From Gonocerus acuteangulatus (taxonomy: Eukaryota > Arthropoda > Insecta > Hemiptera > Coreidae), in the NCBI GenBank assembly GCA_946811695.1, contig OX328125.1, positions 49,507,998-49,571,997 of the forward strand: DNA of 64,000 nt, given 5' to 3'. Shown here in pieces: positions 26,301 to 39,900 of this stretch. The notes under the pieces are model-generated. The model did no database searches and was not told the origin of the DNA. It worked only from the letters and a program-made list of their open reading frames with translations. Both the position numbers and the translations under genes were made by a program. Numbering within the stretch: position 1 is the first letter of the stretch; each line of letters starts with the position of its first letter.

Positions 26301-29300
26301 CACATCCCCTCGGCCATTGACTCCACTTGCTAAGGAAATGGGAGCAGATTCACCTCTTCCAGGTGTCCAGGACAACCCTCCGTGCTCCTCTTGTGGCAAA
26401 CATATCGTGTGAGTCAGTGATTTCCTTCCCCAATTCCTACCTTTTCCTTAGCATCCCTGACTCATTCTAAAAAAAAAAAAAAAAAAAGTGCACTTTTTAC
26501 AAAATCTTTTGAGAAAAATATGAATTGTGCAAAATATTGAAATAAATTCAAAGTGTGCATGATTGTGAAAGAAACTTGGAAATATATGTGAAAAATATTT
26601 CATTTGGTCTTTTAAAGCATAAATTTTGTAACAGAAAATTAACCTAATTTAGTTGAAGTGAAATTTATTAAATAGCCAATATATAAAAAGTATCAGGCAC
26701 TATAAAAATATGTTAAAATTTTTAAACTATCCTTTGATTGTTCAGTAACAGCCCATATTATCATGCTTGGGATGCTCATTTTACCCATTACTGCAATTCC
26801 AAAATGCAAGAATCCCAGATGTTTTTATGTATTTATTTGAACATTATTTCTTCCTCCCTATTATGATAAGCAATGTCAATGTCTCATAACCCATAAAAAA
26901 CGGTTAGTTCAAATATATATCTATATTTTTTGGATGGAATGGCTTTTTTCTCCAGCGGTGGTACTTCTCACTTCTTCCTGGTATATTTTGCTGGAAACCT
27001 CTCGAGCTTCGTCAGCCAGGTCCTTGTTTTTTCCTCGGTGGTTGCCGAGGGAATGACATTTTTCTCGATCTGGGCTCCTTATCTCCTCTCTAGCCGCAGA
27101 TTCGCTGGACCAATGAAGGAAGAAACAATGTCCTGACTGACGATGCTGGAGAGGATTCCAATGAAATAGACCCGGAAGAAGCGAGGAGGAGTACCACCAC
27201 TGGAGAAAAAAACCATTCCATCCAAAAATATGATCCCTGCGATGATAAATAATATCTATATTTATGTCTATTCATGCTCTAGCAACCATTTCTACTGAAA
27301 TGTATGTTATTTACCAATAACAGAGTAGGCAGAAGGTCAAATAATAAAAACTAAATCTACTGACCAAATTATTTGAACACTTGGTTATTGGTGTTGATGT
27401 TTTGGGTTCCAAAATAATTAAAATTAAAACTTTTTATTATCCATCTTGGTAACCACCATGGTCAACAATCTCTTCTGAGTTAAAATATAACATACATTAA
27501 AAACAAAATATTGCGTAGTCTCCCGAAACATTCCTCACGGAATCTTCCTGAAACAACCCTTTATTAACTTCCGACATCACTGCCTGACTCTTACATTAAT
27601 ACTGTGTTAGTGCATGGTTCCTTTATGAATGCTGTTTCTCTCTTACTTAACTTTTCCTTCTGAAAGTTTTTCTTTTTCATGTTTTTAAGATTTGGTACAA
27701 TCGTTAGCATGTGCTGCACTGGAAATGGTGGACATCCTATCTGTGTTGTTTCTTCTAGTACTGTTTTCAAATATATGTTTGAATTGTGTCTTTTTGTTAA
27801 GTGCAATTGCAGTAAGTTGACTTTCTTAATCTATATCTGTTTTCTTTTTAATTTATTATCATTCGATTTCACAATAGTAATGGAATGTACTTCTTTTTTT
27901 GTTTTGTTTTCTTTTTTCGTCAAAAGACTGATGACATTAGTTCTCTTCATGACTTATTCTTAAGCAGTTTTCTCAAGTAGAACTACTTTTTAAGAACTAT
28001 TATTTTTATCAATAATTGTACTAATTAGTCTTTAGGCTGCTTCTCTTATAATACAATTAAAAACAATATGTTTCTAATTGCCACTAATAGATAGTAATAA
28101 CCATTTCTTCAAAAACTCAAACTTAAACTGAACATAATTAATGAATTAATTGATAAAAAGCCTTTCTTGAGAATATCAGTAATCAGTTTTCTTTAGTAAA
28201 TTATGTACTTATAGATTCTGAAAGGAGTGCCAATGAAAATTCTTTATTTCTTTCAGAGGCCCTAAATTGAAACCAGTAATCAATATATGATAAAAATGCA
28301 ATCTTTCAAATATTAATTTTCAATACCTGCAAACTCTGGAAATAATATACTTTGTTTAATTAACACTGTTAATATTTCAGTTTAGTTTATATCCTTAAGA
28401 AATCCATTAAGTAATTGATGTTGAATATTGGCTCCTTTCTCCAGCGGTTGTTATGGCTTTTGGCACACATTATCGCCTCTTGGCTTTTTCCAGGGTGCAA
28501 ATTTATTTGGGCGAGTAACTGCAAGATATTTATGCCACTACAGCTTTGTCAGGTACAATGAAGCTGAAAAGATAATCCGCCAAATATGTTCACTATAAAC
28601 CACAACAACCAATGTAGAAAGGAGCCAATTTGACCATCAATTGTAGAATCCCAGTGAAAAAACTTAAGAATCAATAAACTATTGTAAGCAATAATTTATA
28701 CTTAAAAATATTATTATATTTATTCATTTTATTAATAAATTCCTCATTTCTTCTAAATTTTGCATAATTTGTTTCATATAGCTTTTTATCCCATGCAATT
28801 TTTTGAGCCTCCAAAAAAATTGAACTTGTCATAATTTTATAATTAAACAGTATTATATACTACATTAATTCTTTTATTTTGTAACATTACTGAGAAACTA
28901 CTAACAGGGTTGTGTTCATTTTTCCAGAGGTGTTTTTGTCCGCATAAAGGATAAGAACCTTCATGTTGAATGCTTCAAATGTGCCACGTGTGGAACATCA
29001 CTCAAGAATGTCGGATACTACACCATTAACCAGAAACTCTACTGCGATATTCATGCCAAAATGGTCGCTCGGCAAAATCCCCCCGCACCTAATCTTGAAC
29101 CAGTAACAGTTGCTCCGTAAGTTGATTAAAATCTTTATGAAGTTTAACTTTTTCAGCATGGCTGTATTCATTTTGAGAATATTACTAATCTAATGGGTGT
29201 CCCCGAGGTAGGATGGATAGTGTGCCAGACTTCCATGTAGAAGATGTGGGTTTGAATTCCATTCATGACGGAAAATTGGTTACTCATAGATAGCAGAAGT

Positions 29301-29309
29301 AGATTTGCC

Positions 29310-29357
<48 letters not shown>

Positions 29358-30241
29358 TCTAGTTTAATGTATAACCCTTGATATACAATAATTATTTACT
29401 GAGTAATGTTCTCAGATATTTGACTAGTAGAGGATATGACCTGCGAGTTTTATACAAGTAGCCTTCTTCCTCATCCTGCACTCATACTTAGATGCTGAAC
29501 ATTTTTTTTTTCCAATGACAACTAAACTTTTGCATCACAAACTGGGCCAAACGCCTAATATGGTGGGACAAAATTAAGATTATAAAATTAGGGGTAGACT
29601 CAATTTCATATTAATGACTGCCTCCCATTTCATAAATTACTCCAAAGACATATCCTCAAAAATATTAACCTTTTAATAGTTTTAAAATAGTCTGAAATTT
29701 GTTTTAAATTATTAATTCTACAACTGATTAGTTATCTTATTCACAATAATTTCAATTTCGCAATAACACAAGTAACCCAACTCACGGTGCATCGACTACC
29801 TAGGCTGTTGATCATTAGCATCTCCTGTTTGTCCCCTTTTCCCTCTAGCAAACTTATGATAGGGGATCTCCTTCTCATCAAGCCTATCTTTGTCTAGCCA
29901 TGAATTTATTTATTTTAAAGTTTGATTTTTGATATGCAGTGCCATTTTAACTGGCTGTCAAACCTATTTTAAGTGTATTTCTTTCAATTTATTATTTTAT
30001 TTCTATAAAATTATTTTTTATTTGTATAATAAGAATTATTTAAATTCATAACTTTTTAAATTTTACATGACATCCAAGTTTAACTTTTACCTGTGAATTT
30101 AATACACTATTTAATAATTCCAGTGGTTCTCGAGCTCCAGTTGGCGCATTTTCTTCACCTCATGTATCTGTTGCTCCACAATCTCCTCAGCCTGGCACAC
30201 TTGCCCCTCTGCCATTCCACGTAAGTACTTTTCATTACTTA

Positions 30242-30274
<33 letters not shown>

Positions 30275-33200
30275 TAGTGTTTTTATGAAGGTATATTTTC
30301 TAGACAAGTCATTCTTAGGAATGTTTTCAACCAAAATAATTATTGTGTTATTTCAGTGTTTAAAGTTTTTCCCAATACTTTTTGAACTATTCTCTCAGTA
30401 ATGATCAGTACCCTTGTTCGATGTCTTTAATTAGTGCTTTGGAGCATTTGTAACCCTTAGAGAGCTATAACTTGAACTAACCTACCGATCCCTGTGTGCA
30501 GTAAGCCCGCAACACATTACTTGCTTCAGGTGCATCATACTTTTCTGAGTGTCGTTCATTTATTTTCACATCCTCTTTTTTGATCCGGGCTGTGGACCGG
30601 CAATAGCAGAGTTAAAAATATGTACATGATATACAAATTCACAATATACACATAAATATGTTAATTAAAAATTTACATGACTTCCCTCACTGTTTCAATC
30701 TATGCAATTTTTTATACATTATTTTTAATTTAATAATTCTGTTTAAAAAAAGGAAAGGAGTACAATATTATGTTGTATTCCTTGCAAAATATTATGCAAT
30801 CTAAATAACTACGGAGAAGGCAAGGTGTAGCTCGAAAGATGAAGCCCATTGCTCGTCTTGCATCCAGATTTAGAAAAAAAAACAAAAAAAAAAAAACACC
30901 TAAATAAATTATAGTGTTAAAAGAGGGTACTATTAGTTCCCATAAAATTTTTAACCAATTAGTGATCCATATAATCTAGTTTATCGGTGTCATGATAAAT
31001 TTAATTGCTAGCGAATAATTTTAGTGTGCCGGAAACAATTTTGGACGAATCTACCAAAGTATATTTCATGAAACAGCTGTTTGCGCACTGTCCGCCATTT
31101 TGGAAATGAAAAGTAAAAGGCTTCAAAGCATGCGCCTTCTCCCGAGCCGAGCCTTCAAGGCTCGCGCCTTCTATCGAGCCAAGCTCGATAGAAGGCGCGA
31201 GCTTGCTCGAAGCTCGAGCTTGCCCTGTCCAAGCTCTGGGAGCTCGAGCTTTTATGAGCCGCGCCTTCTAGCCTTAAAGGCGCGCTCTTTTACAACACTA
31301 TCAATAGCACTAGGTACATATCTCATTCCGACTTGCGGAGAAGTCATCCTCACCCAGAGCAAGGCTTTCCTCGACTTTTACAGCAGTCAACTGCAGTCTA
31401 GGGGTTAAGTTTGCTATTGATATGATTGGGGCTTTTGGAAGGAGCCCAATGGTCAAGATAATAAGAGCTGTTACACTCACAGAATCTAGATTATACAAAT
31501 AATGTCTGTGGATAAATACTGATGTTATCACCATTTCTTACCTCTGATATATACACCATTATTCTGATAATTTAAAACTGCAATATCAATTTTATCAGCT
31601 GTCCTATTCTACTTATCAATGATAAGAATGTCTGGTTTCGTGTGATGAATTGAGTGAACCATTATCTCTGGTTTGTCCTAAAATATTTTAATGTTGTCTT
31701 TCTCCCACAGTTGCTGACGTACTTAGTGCTCATAGATATCATTTAATCCAGTCTGTCAAAGTTTACAACTAGAGCATAGTTGTATATTTTGGCCTCATTG
31801 TTATGCCAACAAAGGATTTCCTAATTTCTTAGTAGGAGTTTCTGGAGAGTGGAAGATAGAGTTCAATAAATTAGGAGGAACCAGTTGCTTTTCCTCACAT
31901 TCTTAAGTATTTCCTTCCCACTATTAATGAAATATCCCCTTAGCCCAGACTCCTTCTACTGACATGCGAGTTATGTTGGGACGTAAATGGGTTAAATATA
32001 ACACTACCAATCTTGAGAATAAGTCTATATTATAACAACACATTTAGCTGGGAGAGAAACACTTCGGCCGTCTTGGACATACAATGCATAGGCAGACTTC
32101 TGCATGCCATCAATATCAAATACATCTAAATCTACAGATTATTTCTTAAATAATCACATAACAAAAGTATAATTATAGATAAAAACTTAAATTTGATTTA
32201 TATTTCTAACAAGTTAATGCTCTTTAAATCTTGATCACCTTCTTTCTTCCAACCTGGGATTTAGCTTTCATCATACTTTACTCATCTATGTGACATATTG
32301 ATTTGTACCATCCAGATCTGTTTTTGATCTATTTAACAAGACAAAAGTGTGAGAGAGAATGTGTGTGTGTTCGTGTGTGTGTGAAAACATAGGCTGGTGA
32401 TCATAGCTATTGATAAAAAATATTTGAAGTTGGAGTATTGATATTGTAAGATGGGTTTCCAGGCACCAAGGACAACAACCAGCCATGTAGTTGCCCCTCG
32501 ATTTGGAAGACAGGTAGTTGGTTTTTAATGACCTTCACATGTTGTGTGCAAAAAAGCCTTCATTTCATCTATTTTATTCTTCATTGTAGCACATTAAAAC
32601 AGCTTTTAACGTGTTTCATTATCTCTGTATATTTAACTTTTGTTCATTAAACTTAAATGTTTAACGTGATTTCTCACAATTCTACATTTTTCAGCACTAG
32701 ACAATCATTTCATGCTTTATTTATTTATTATTTTATTGAAATGTATTTTCTAACTTGTATTCCTTCATGTTTTTTTCCTTAGTCATGCTCTCTATTGAGA
32801 CATTAATAATCCCCATTTACTCGTTTAAATTAAGTAACCATTTTTTTTTATCCAAGTGAATATTATAGAGTTGTGGTATAACATATGTTAATCATATGTT
32901 TCAAGATTCAATTGTTTATTGTGCCATGTGGTTTATTGTTTTAGTCAGTAGGCTGTTGTTTTTCTTGTTATGCTGTAATTTAGCTCAATAAAGCCTTTGT
33001 TACAAGGTTATGTTTACTCTAAAATCATTCTACAATTTATTGAGCTAAATTTTTACAATGGATCGCCTGTTAAAACCTGATAGATTGGAAGTTGATCCAA
33101 ATTCAAGTACGGCTGCTCAACATTGGAGACATTGGCTTAGAACTTTTGAGAACTTCGTAGCTGTGACTAAGGCTACAGATGAACAGAAGCTCCAGTTGCT

Positions 33201-36200
33201 TATAAACTTTCTCTCACCTGTGATATACGAGCATGTAAGTAGTACTACTTCCTATGTTGAAGCTATTGAGGTTTTAAAAGAACTTTTCATAAAACCAGTG
33301 AATGTAGTTTTTGCTCGATATATGCTGGCATCCAGGAGCCAACAACCAAGCGAATCCATTGACAAATATTTTGAATCTTTAAAACTGCTTAGCTTAGACT
33401 GTCAGTTCAAGGCAGTTACAGCTGAAATTAACCGAGATGATTGTATAAGGGACTCTTTTATCAGCGGGTTAAGTTCATCTCACATCCGACAGAGACTCCT
33501 TGAGTCTCCATCATTGTCTCTGACTCCTGCTTACGAACAAGCGAGGTCATTGGAGTTGGCACATCAGCAGGCTGAATACTATAATTCTCCGATACCTGTG
33601 AATGCAGTAAATCAAATGAACAATCCCCAACAACTTAGCGAAGAGGATCCAACGGAAACGTCTCAAGTAGCAGCTGCTGTCTCTCCGAAGTGTTTCTTCT
33701 GTGGCTACAACAAACATCCTCGCACTTCGTGTCCTGCTAGGGATGCCACCTGCAGGAAATGTGGAAAATCTGGCCATTTCAGTAAGGTATGTCTATCTTC
33801 TCGCTCCAGATCTAAAAGGTCAAACATTTCTTCTAGCCTTACTACTAATATTATTGGAAGTACTTTCCCGAACAATTCTCGCTTAAACAAAGCGATTATT
33901 ACAATAACTTTAAATGGAGCTCCTGTTTCTGCTCTTATTGATACGGGCAGCACTAGTAGTTTCATCAGTGAGAAACTGGTGGACCGTCTAAAGCTCTCTG
34001 TACTTCCTTCCCAATGTGAGGTTATGATGGCTTCAACCTCCCACCGCACTGCTATACATGGACAATGTATAGTTGATTTACACGTACATGGCCATCGATA
34101 TAATAGTGTTTGTTTGTCTATTCTTCCAGATTTATGCTCTGATATTATAATTGGGCATGATATTCTAAAGAGACACTCTACAGTACAGTTGGTCTTCGGT
34201 GGGGAAGATGCGCCTCTGAATATCAGTGCTTTTGCAGTAGCTAACATAAAACCTGTAACTCATGAGTTTTCTAATCTCACCCCTGAATGTAAACCTGTAG
34301 CAATTAAGTCTCGAAAATTTTCAGAGTTAAATATAAAATTTATTTCTTCGGAAGTTACTCGCCTATTAAGGGACGACATAATCTGCAAAAGTAAGTCTCC
34401 CTGGCGAGCTCAGGTTCTGGTTGTGGATAATGGAAATCATAAGCGACGAATGGTGGTAGACTATTCTAGAACAATCAATAGATTCATCCTTGGAGATGCT
34501 TATCCTCTCCCTAGAATAGATGATGTAGTCCAGGAAGTTGCAAAATACTCCATATTCAGCATTATCGATTTGAAGTCCGCCTATCATCAAATTCCTATTT
34601 CAGAGGCTGAACAAGCTTACACTGCTTTTGAGGCTTGTGGTCAGCTTTATCAGTTTAAGAGAATTCCTTTTGGAGTAACTAATGGAGTCGCTGCCTTCCA
34701 AAGGGTTATTGATGATATCAGACGCTTGGAAAATTTATCAGATACTTATGCATATCTTGATGACGTGACAATCGGAGGTAAGGACCAGGAACATCATGAT
34801 CAAAATTTAAATCGTTTTCTTAAAGTAGCAGAAAAATATAAGCTCACGATTAATAAAGAAAAGAGTCGTTTCTCGTTAAAAACCATAAATCTCCTAGGCT
34901 ACCAGATAACCAACAAGACTATACGACCGGATCCTGAGCGACTGGAACCTTTACGGAAATTACCACCACCAAAAGACATTACTTCATTACGCAGGACTCT
35001 GGGAATGTTCTCTCATTATGCTTCATTTATATTACAGTTTTCCAAGAAAATAAGACCTCTTGCTGAATGTACATTCCCTCTATCTCCAAATGCATTAGAA
35101 GCTTTTGAAAATTTAAAAAGAGAGATAGAAAAAGCTGTAGTATCTTCGATAGACTTTTCTGCCCCGTTTACAGTAGAAACTGATGCTTCGGATGTTGCAA
35201 TAGCTGCAACACTCTCACAGAATAAAAGACCTGTAGCATTCTTCTCTAGAACTCTATCGCCGTCCGAAAGAAAACACTCGTCCATCGAAAAGGAGGCATA
35301 TGCGATTGTAGAAGCTCTTAGAAAATGGAGACATTATTTAATTGGCAGGCATTTTCGCCTAATCACAGATCAGCGGTCGGTTTCATTCATGTTCGACTCC
35401 AGTCACTATGGTAAAATTAAAAATGAAAAGATATTAAGGTGGAGGCTAGAATTGTCATGTTTTAAGTATGAAATTGTTTATCGACCAGGAAAGGAAAATG
35501 TGACTGCAGATGCTCTATCGAGGATCTGTTGTACATTATCAAAAGGAAAAGAATATGAACTGCGAAATTTACATAACATCCTTTGCCACCCAGGTATTAC
35601 AAGGCTATACCATTGGGTTCGTGGGAAAAATTAACCATATTCCTTGGAAGACATCAGAAGAATGAATGCTGGTTGTAAAATTTGCATGGAGATGAAGCCA
35701 CATTTTCGCAAGCATCAAGGAATTCTCATAAAGGCTACTTCCCCCTTCGAACGACTGAATATCGATTTCAAAGGTCCTCTTCCTTCAAGCTCTCGAAACA
35801 AATATTTGCTAGTTTTGATTGATGAATACTCTCGTTTCCCTTTTGCTTACCCTTGTCCTGACATGTCTGCTCTACAATTATAGATAAACTTTATGAGTTA
35901 TTTTCTCTGTTTGGAACACCCTCATACATACATTCCGATCGAGGCTCGTCATTCATGTCACGAGAGTTGAAGTCCTACCTCCTATTGCGTGGCATTGCCT
36001 CCAGTAGAACTACGCCTTACAATGAATGGTCAAGTCGAGAGATATAACGGTATAATCTGGAATACTTTTGAATTAGCCCTGAAGTCTCGAGGGTTAGACA
36101 TAACTCGTTGGGAATCAGTACTGCCTGATGCACTTCATTCTATAAGGTCCTTACTCTGCACTGCAACCAATACTACAACGCATGAAAGACTCTTCATCCC

Positions 36201-36884
36201 CGAAGATCAGGAAATGGAACTTAGACACCTACCTGGCTAATGACCCCTGGGCTTGTTCTACTCCGGAGGCAGAATAGGCAATCAAAATACGATGCAAAAG
36301 TCGATGAGGTTACATTGCTTGAATGTAACCCAGATTATGCCTTTGTCCGCCTTCCTGACGGCACTGAAGCCACCGTCTCGACTCAACATCTTGCACCGCT
36401 TGGTGAAGCCCACGATACTGATACACCGAGTAAAGATCTTGAAGCTGAAGCCTTGCCCAAGTCCAATGAAGAAGATGAACCAGGAGAGCCACCACTATTA
36501 AGTGAATCACCGGACAAGCCCAGAAATCAGTCTCCAGTAAGAAGAAGCGCCCGAATAAGGAAACCACCTTCTTACCTACAAGACTATGTTCATTATTAGG
36601 AGGGGGTGAATGTGGTATAACATATGTTAATCATATGTTTCAAGATTCAATTGTTTATTGTGCCATGTGGTTTATTGTTTTAGTCAGTAGGCTGTTGTTT
36701 TTCTTGTTATGGCTGTAATTTAGCTCAATAAAGCCTTTGTTACAAGGTTATGTTTACTCTAAAATCATTCTACAAGAGTTTTATAAAACAAAATATATAT
36801 CACTATCCACGCGGACGAAGTCACAGGCTCAGCTAGTGTGTATGTGTGAGTTTGTGTGTGTGAGTGTGTGTGTGTGTGAGTGTG

Positions 36885-36955
<71 letters not shown>

Positions 36956-39900
36956 TTATTTATTTATATACTAGCTGTGCCCACGACTTACGGCAGAGTT
37001 CCTTGGCTACATCTTTTGGTTCATTTTGGGTTATAAACAATGTCGTTTGGTTATCTTTAAAATAAATCTACTTTACACTAATGCTCCTCTTTACATGATA
37101 TTAGACGGATTGCCATCGGGGATCAAAGCATACAGACTACAAGGATTGCTAAAACGTCACAGAGCCACATAACGTTGACCCCTTATGGATTTGAAAACCC
37201 TGGAGTCTATAGAGTGTCTGACAGCCAGCAGTGAATCTAGAAGCTCACTGCTGCCAATGTACTTCACTGAAATTTCCCTTGTGAAACATAATTTAACTGC
37301 CAACGCGAAACTTAATTGTTTTAATGCTTTTTCTATTAAGATGTTCCATGTACAGACAGCGATCCGATACAATTTTATTATATGTATAGATATCGTTGTT
37401 ACAAATGCAAAGTATCGAATGTGAAAATCACCACTTTTCAGAGTGGAAAAGGATTTATTCATAACTTTTTTTTTTGGACAGTCAAATATTTGGCAGATTT
37501 GACCTTTTGACAGTAGAATACTTTTCCTTTCATAGAGTGAACTAAGATTCAAGAGTGTGCTGTACATAAGTCCAGCTGAAATTAGTAAAGATTGATAATG
37601 AAAGATCCATTTTTTCACATTCGATACTTTGCATTTGTATCGACAATATAAACAACATGAATAGTTTTTCTTTTTTATATTTGTAATGACCAGCTGTGTC
37701 AATGTTTAGCAGAAACCGGATAGAGCGTCCACGCTCAGTGCTCCTAGTGGAAGAAGCAACAACCAACGCCCCTGCCGCTTAATTCAATTCGAAAGTTAAA
37801 CAGATTATACCCTAACTTCTAATGAACCAATTTAGTCTATTTTTAAAAAGTTCACATTATTTTTCATTTATTCAATATCTGATAGCACGGACTTCATTTA
37901 ATGACTCAGTTGTTAGGCACCAATCTTTTCTGAAATATAAAATTATATATATTTTTAAATTACTGTTTGCTTACATATTAGAAATTTAAATGGCATGTAA
38001 ACATATATTGGCTCCCAACCTCTCCTGAAGAACTTCTGCTCATATTATAAAATATTAGAATTTCTTTTATCAAAAATCTTCTTCGATTCATTTAATTTGT
38101 GTACCAGTAAAGTTGTAGTTATTACTCATTTTAATTGGGAAAGTTAATATGAGAGTATTTGTTTAGAAGGCTTGATTTTCTACATGAACACTTATATTTA
38201 CATTCAGCTGAAAGTTTATGGAATTTAAGAAAGTCTACAGATAATATCAATTTAATTTTATAGGGAAATTGATCATTTTAAGCACATGCTTTATTTAGTT
38301 AAGTACTACATTGATTTGTAGATGAAGTGTAAATCATGCTAACAATTCATGTTATTGCTTTCTGTTTTCAATCTACATAGAATTAATTTTAGTCATGCTT
38401 TCAATTCACTTTATACGATAATTGTTTTAGCGCTTTCTTATTTGTTGATTTGTTTTTTATATGTTGGTAGATAAATAGGCTTTTCTTCATTATTTTTATT
38501 TTTTTCCAAGTACAACCTCAGTTAATTTTTATGTTTTATAATGCTTATAAGAGATGTAAGAAACAATACTGCTCACAACATTTTAAAAAATATATAAAAC
38601 TACTTAAATTCCTTAGAATTATATTATTTTAATAATAATAAAAGAACCTTAATTTTTACAGTAATGTAGACCATGTTTACCTCTGACTTTTTTTGTTGCA
38701 TTGTTTTGATTATGATTACATAATCATTATAATAACTTTCCACTGATATAAAATTCAATATTACGGCTATTGTTATAATTTAAGTAATCAAAATTTCTTT
38801 GGGTAATAAATGAGGGAGGAAGTTGAGTGGAATTTCTCAAGAAGGAAGCAAGAGCAGATGTTTTTCTTCAAGAGCAAACTTCCACAATCTAAAAATGAGG
38901 CCTGCCAATTTCAAGTGTCAAACTTCTGAATAAACTTGTTACCGATAAATTCCAGGGGGTTCTAACATCAATACTGTATCAATTCTTTGATAATTTCCCT
39001 AAATCAGATGATTTCCACAAATGTTTTTGTTATGGGAAATCTGGAAACTGAATTTGCTTTACATCTATATCTGTTCAGATAGATAGAAAATAATTGTGCA
39101 TGCATGAAATTCTAAAGGAAATATCCCCTAAAAAAATTTAAACCATATAATAATGTTGCCTGTTCAAATAGATGGATTATTGAAGGGATAAGGATGTGGC
39201 CTATATTCTAGATGCAGTAAAATTTGTGGGAAAATTTCCCTCTGTTATAACCTTATCACTTGGAGGTTTACATTTTTTTTAGCCATTTGTAAATGGCGGA
39301 ATTTTCACTCAGATACTCGTACATGCACAATTGAACTTCTACATCTATCTAAAAGGGCTGTATTAAATTTCAATGTCAGAAGTAAATCACTGCCTTCCTA
39401 TTGAAATTGATTAATTTAACAAAACTTTTTGTGTGCATCAATGATTAATGAGAAATTATGTCATATAAAACATTATCTATTGCTGGCTTTTGGTCATTTT
39501 GATTTAGCATAGGCAAAGTTGTGACTTTCATGTTAAACTCGTTGAAAAAAATTGCTTTAGTCATGGGCATGGCTTCCCTTGCACCAAACCCATAATCTCT
39601 TTCTCCATTCACTAGCATTATTTAAGATTTGAGAAGTTAATATTTATTTTTCCTTAATCTAGACAAATGCTCCCAGCGGCCCTAAACCATTTGGATCAGT
39701 TTCGATTCCAGCTGCGCCTACTTCTGTTTCATTTACACCTTCAGCGATTGCTCCTCCTTTTAGCTCTCCCATATCTAGTGTTCCACCACCACCTGCTCCG
39801 TCATCATTCTCTAAGCCTCTGCCTGGTAAGCGTACACATTTTATTTATCTGTTCCATTTATTCTTATTTTCTAATATTGTACTTACACAAAGCAGCATCT

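Larger units (their letters stand above)
32872..36774 (+). mobile_element. Complete Ty3/gypsy-like LTR retrotransposon with 5-bp target duplication
   Basis: The LTRs at 32872-33034 (163 bp) and 36611-36774 (164 bp) start TGTGG and end TACA, and differ only by one G. AGAGT flanks both ends (32867-32871 and 36775-36779). A single long Gag-Pol frame starts at 33058; a purine tract (GGAGGGGGTGAA) precedes the 3' LTR. The order gag, protease, RT, RNase H, integrase is that of Ty3/gypsy. The site just after the 5' LTR matches the element's own LTR instead of a tRNA 3' end. Pol is broken by one in-frame stop and three frame changes, so this copy cannot move by itself. It sits in Zasp sense orientation in the intron 30220-39663. 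Confidence 0.95.

Noticed and set aside
27591..27963. Overlapping open frames on both strands
   Set aside because: AT-rich, no motifs, no splice context.
29196..29354. Functional tRNA gene
   Set aside because: Only degenerate A/B boxes and no cloverleaf; it ends in poly(A), so SINE is the better reading. The same applies to 50219.
31310..31534. Possible decayed transposon coding sequence
   Set aside because: Less AT-rich and frame-like, but I could not match it to any family motif.
33705..34247. 180-codon minus-strand open frame
   Set aside because: Antisense shadow of the Gag-Pol frame; no independent features.
36737..37065. Open frames across the GT/TA tract
   Set aside because: Low-complexity translation of a microsatellite joined to Helitron ends.
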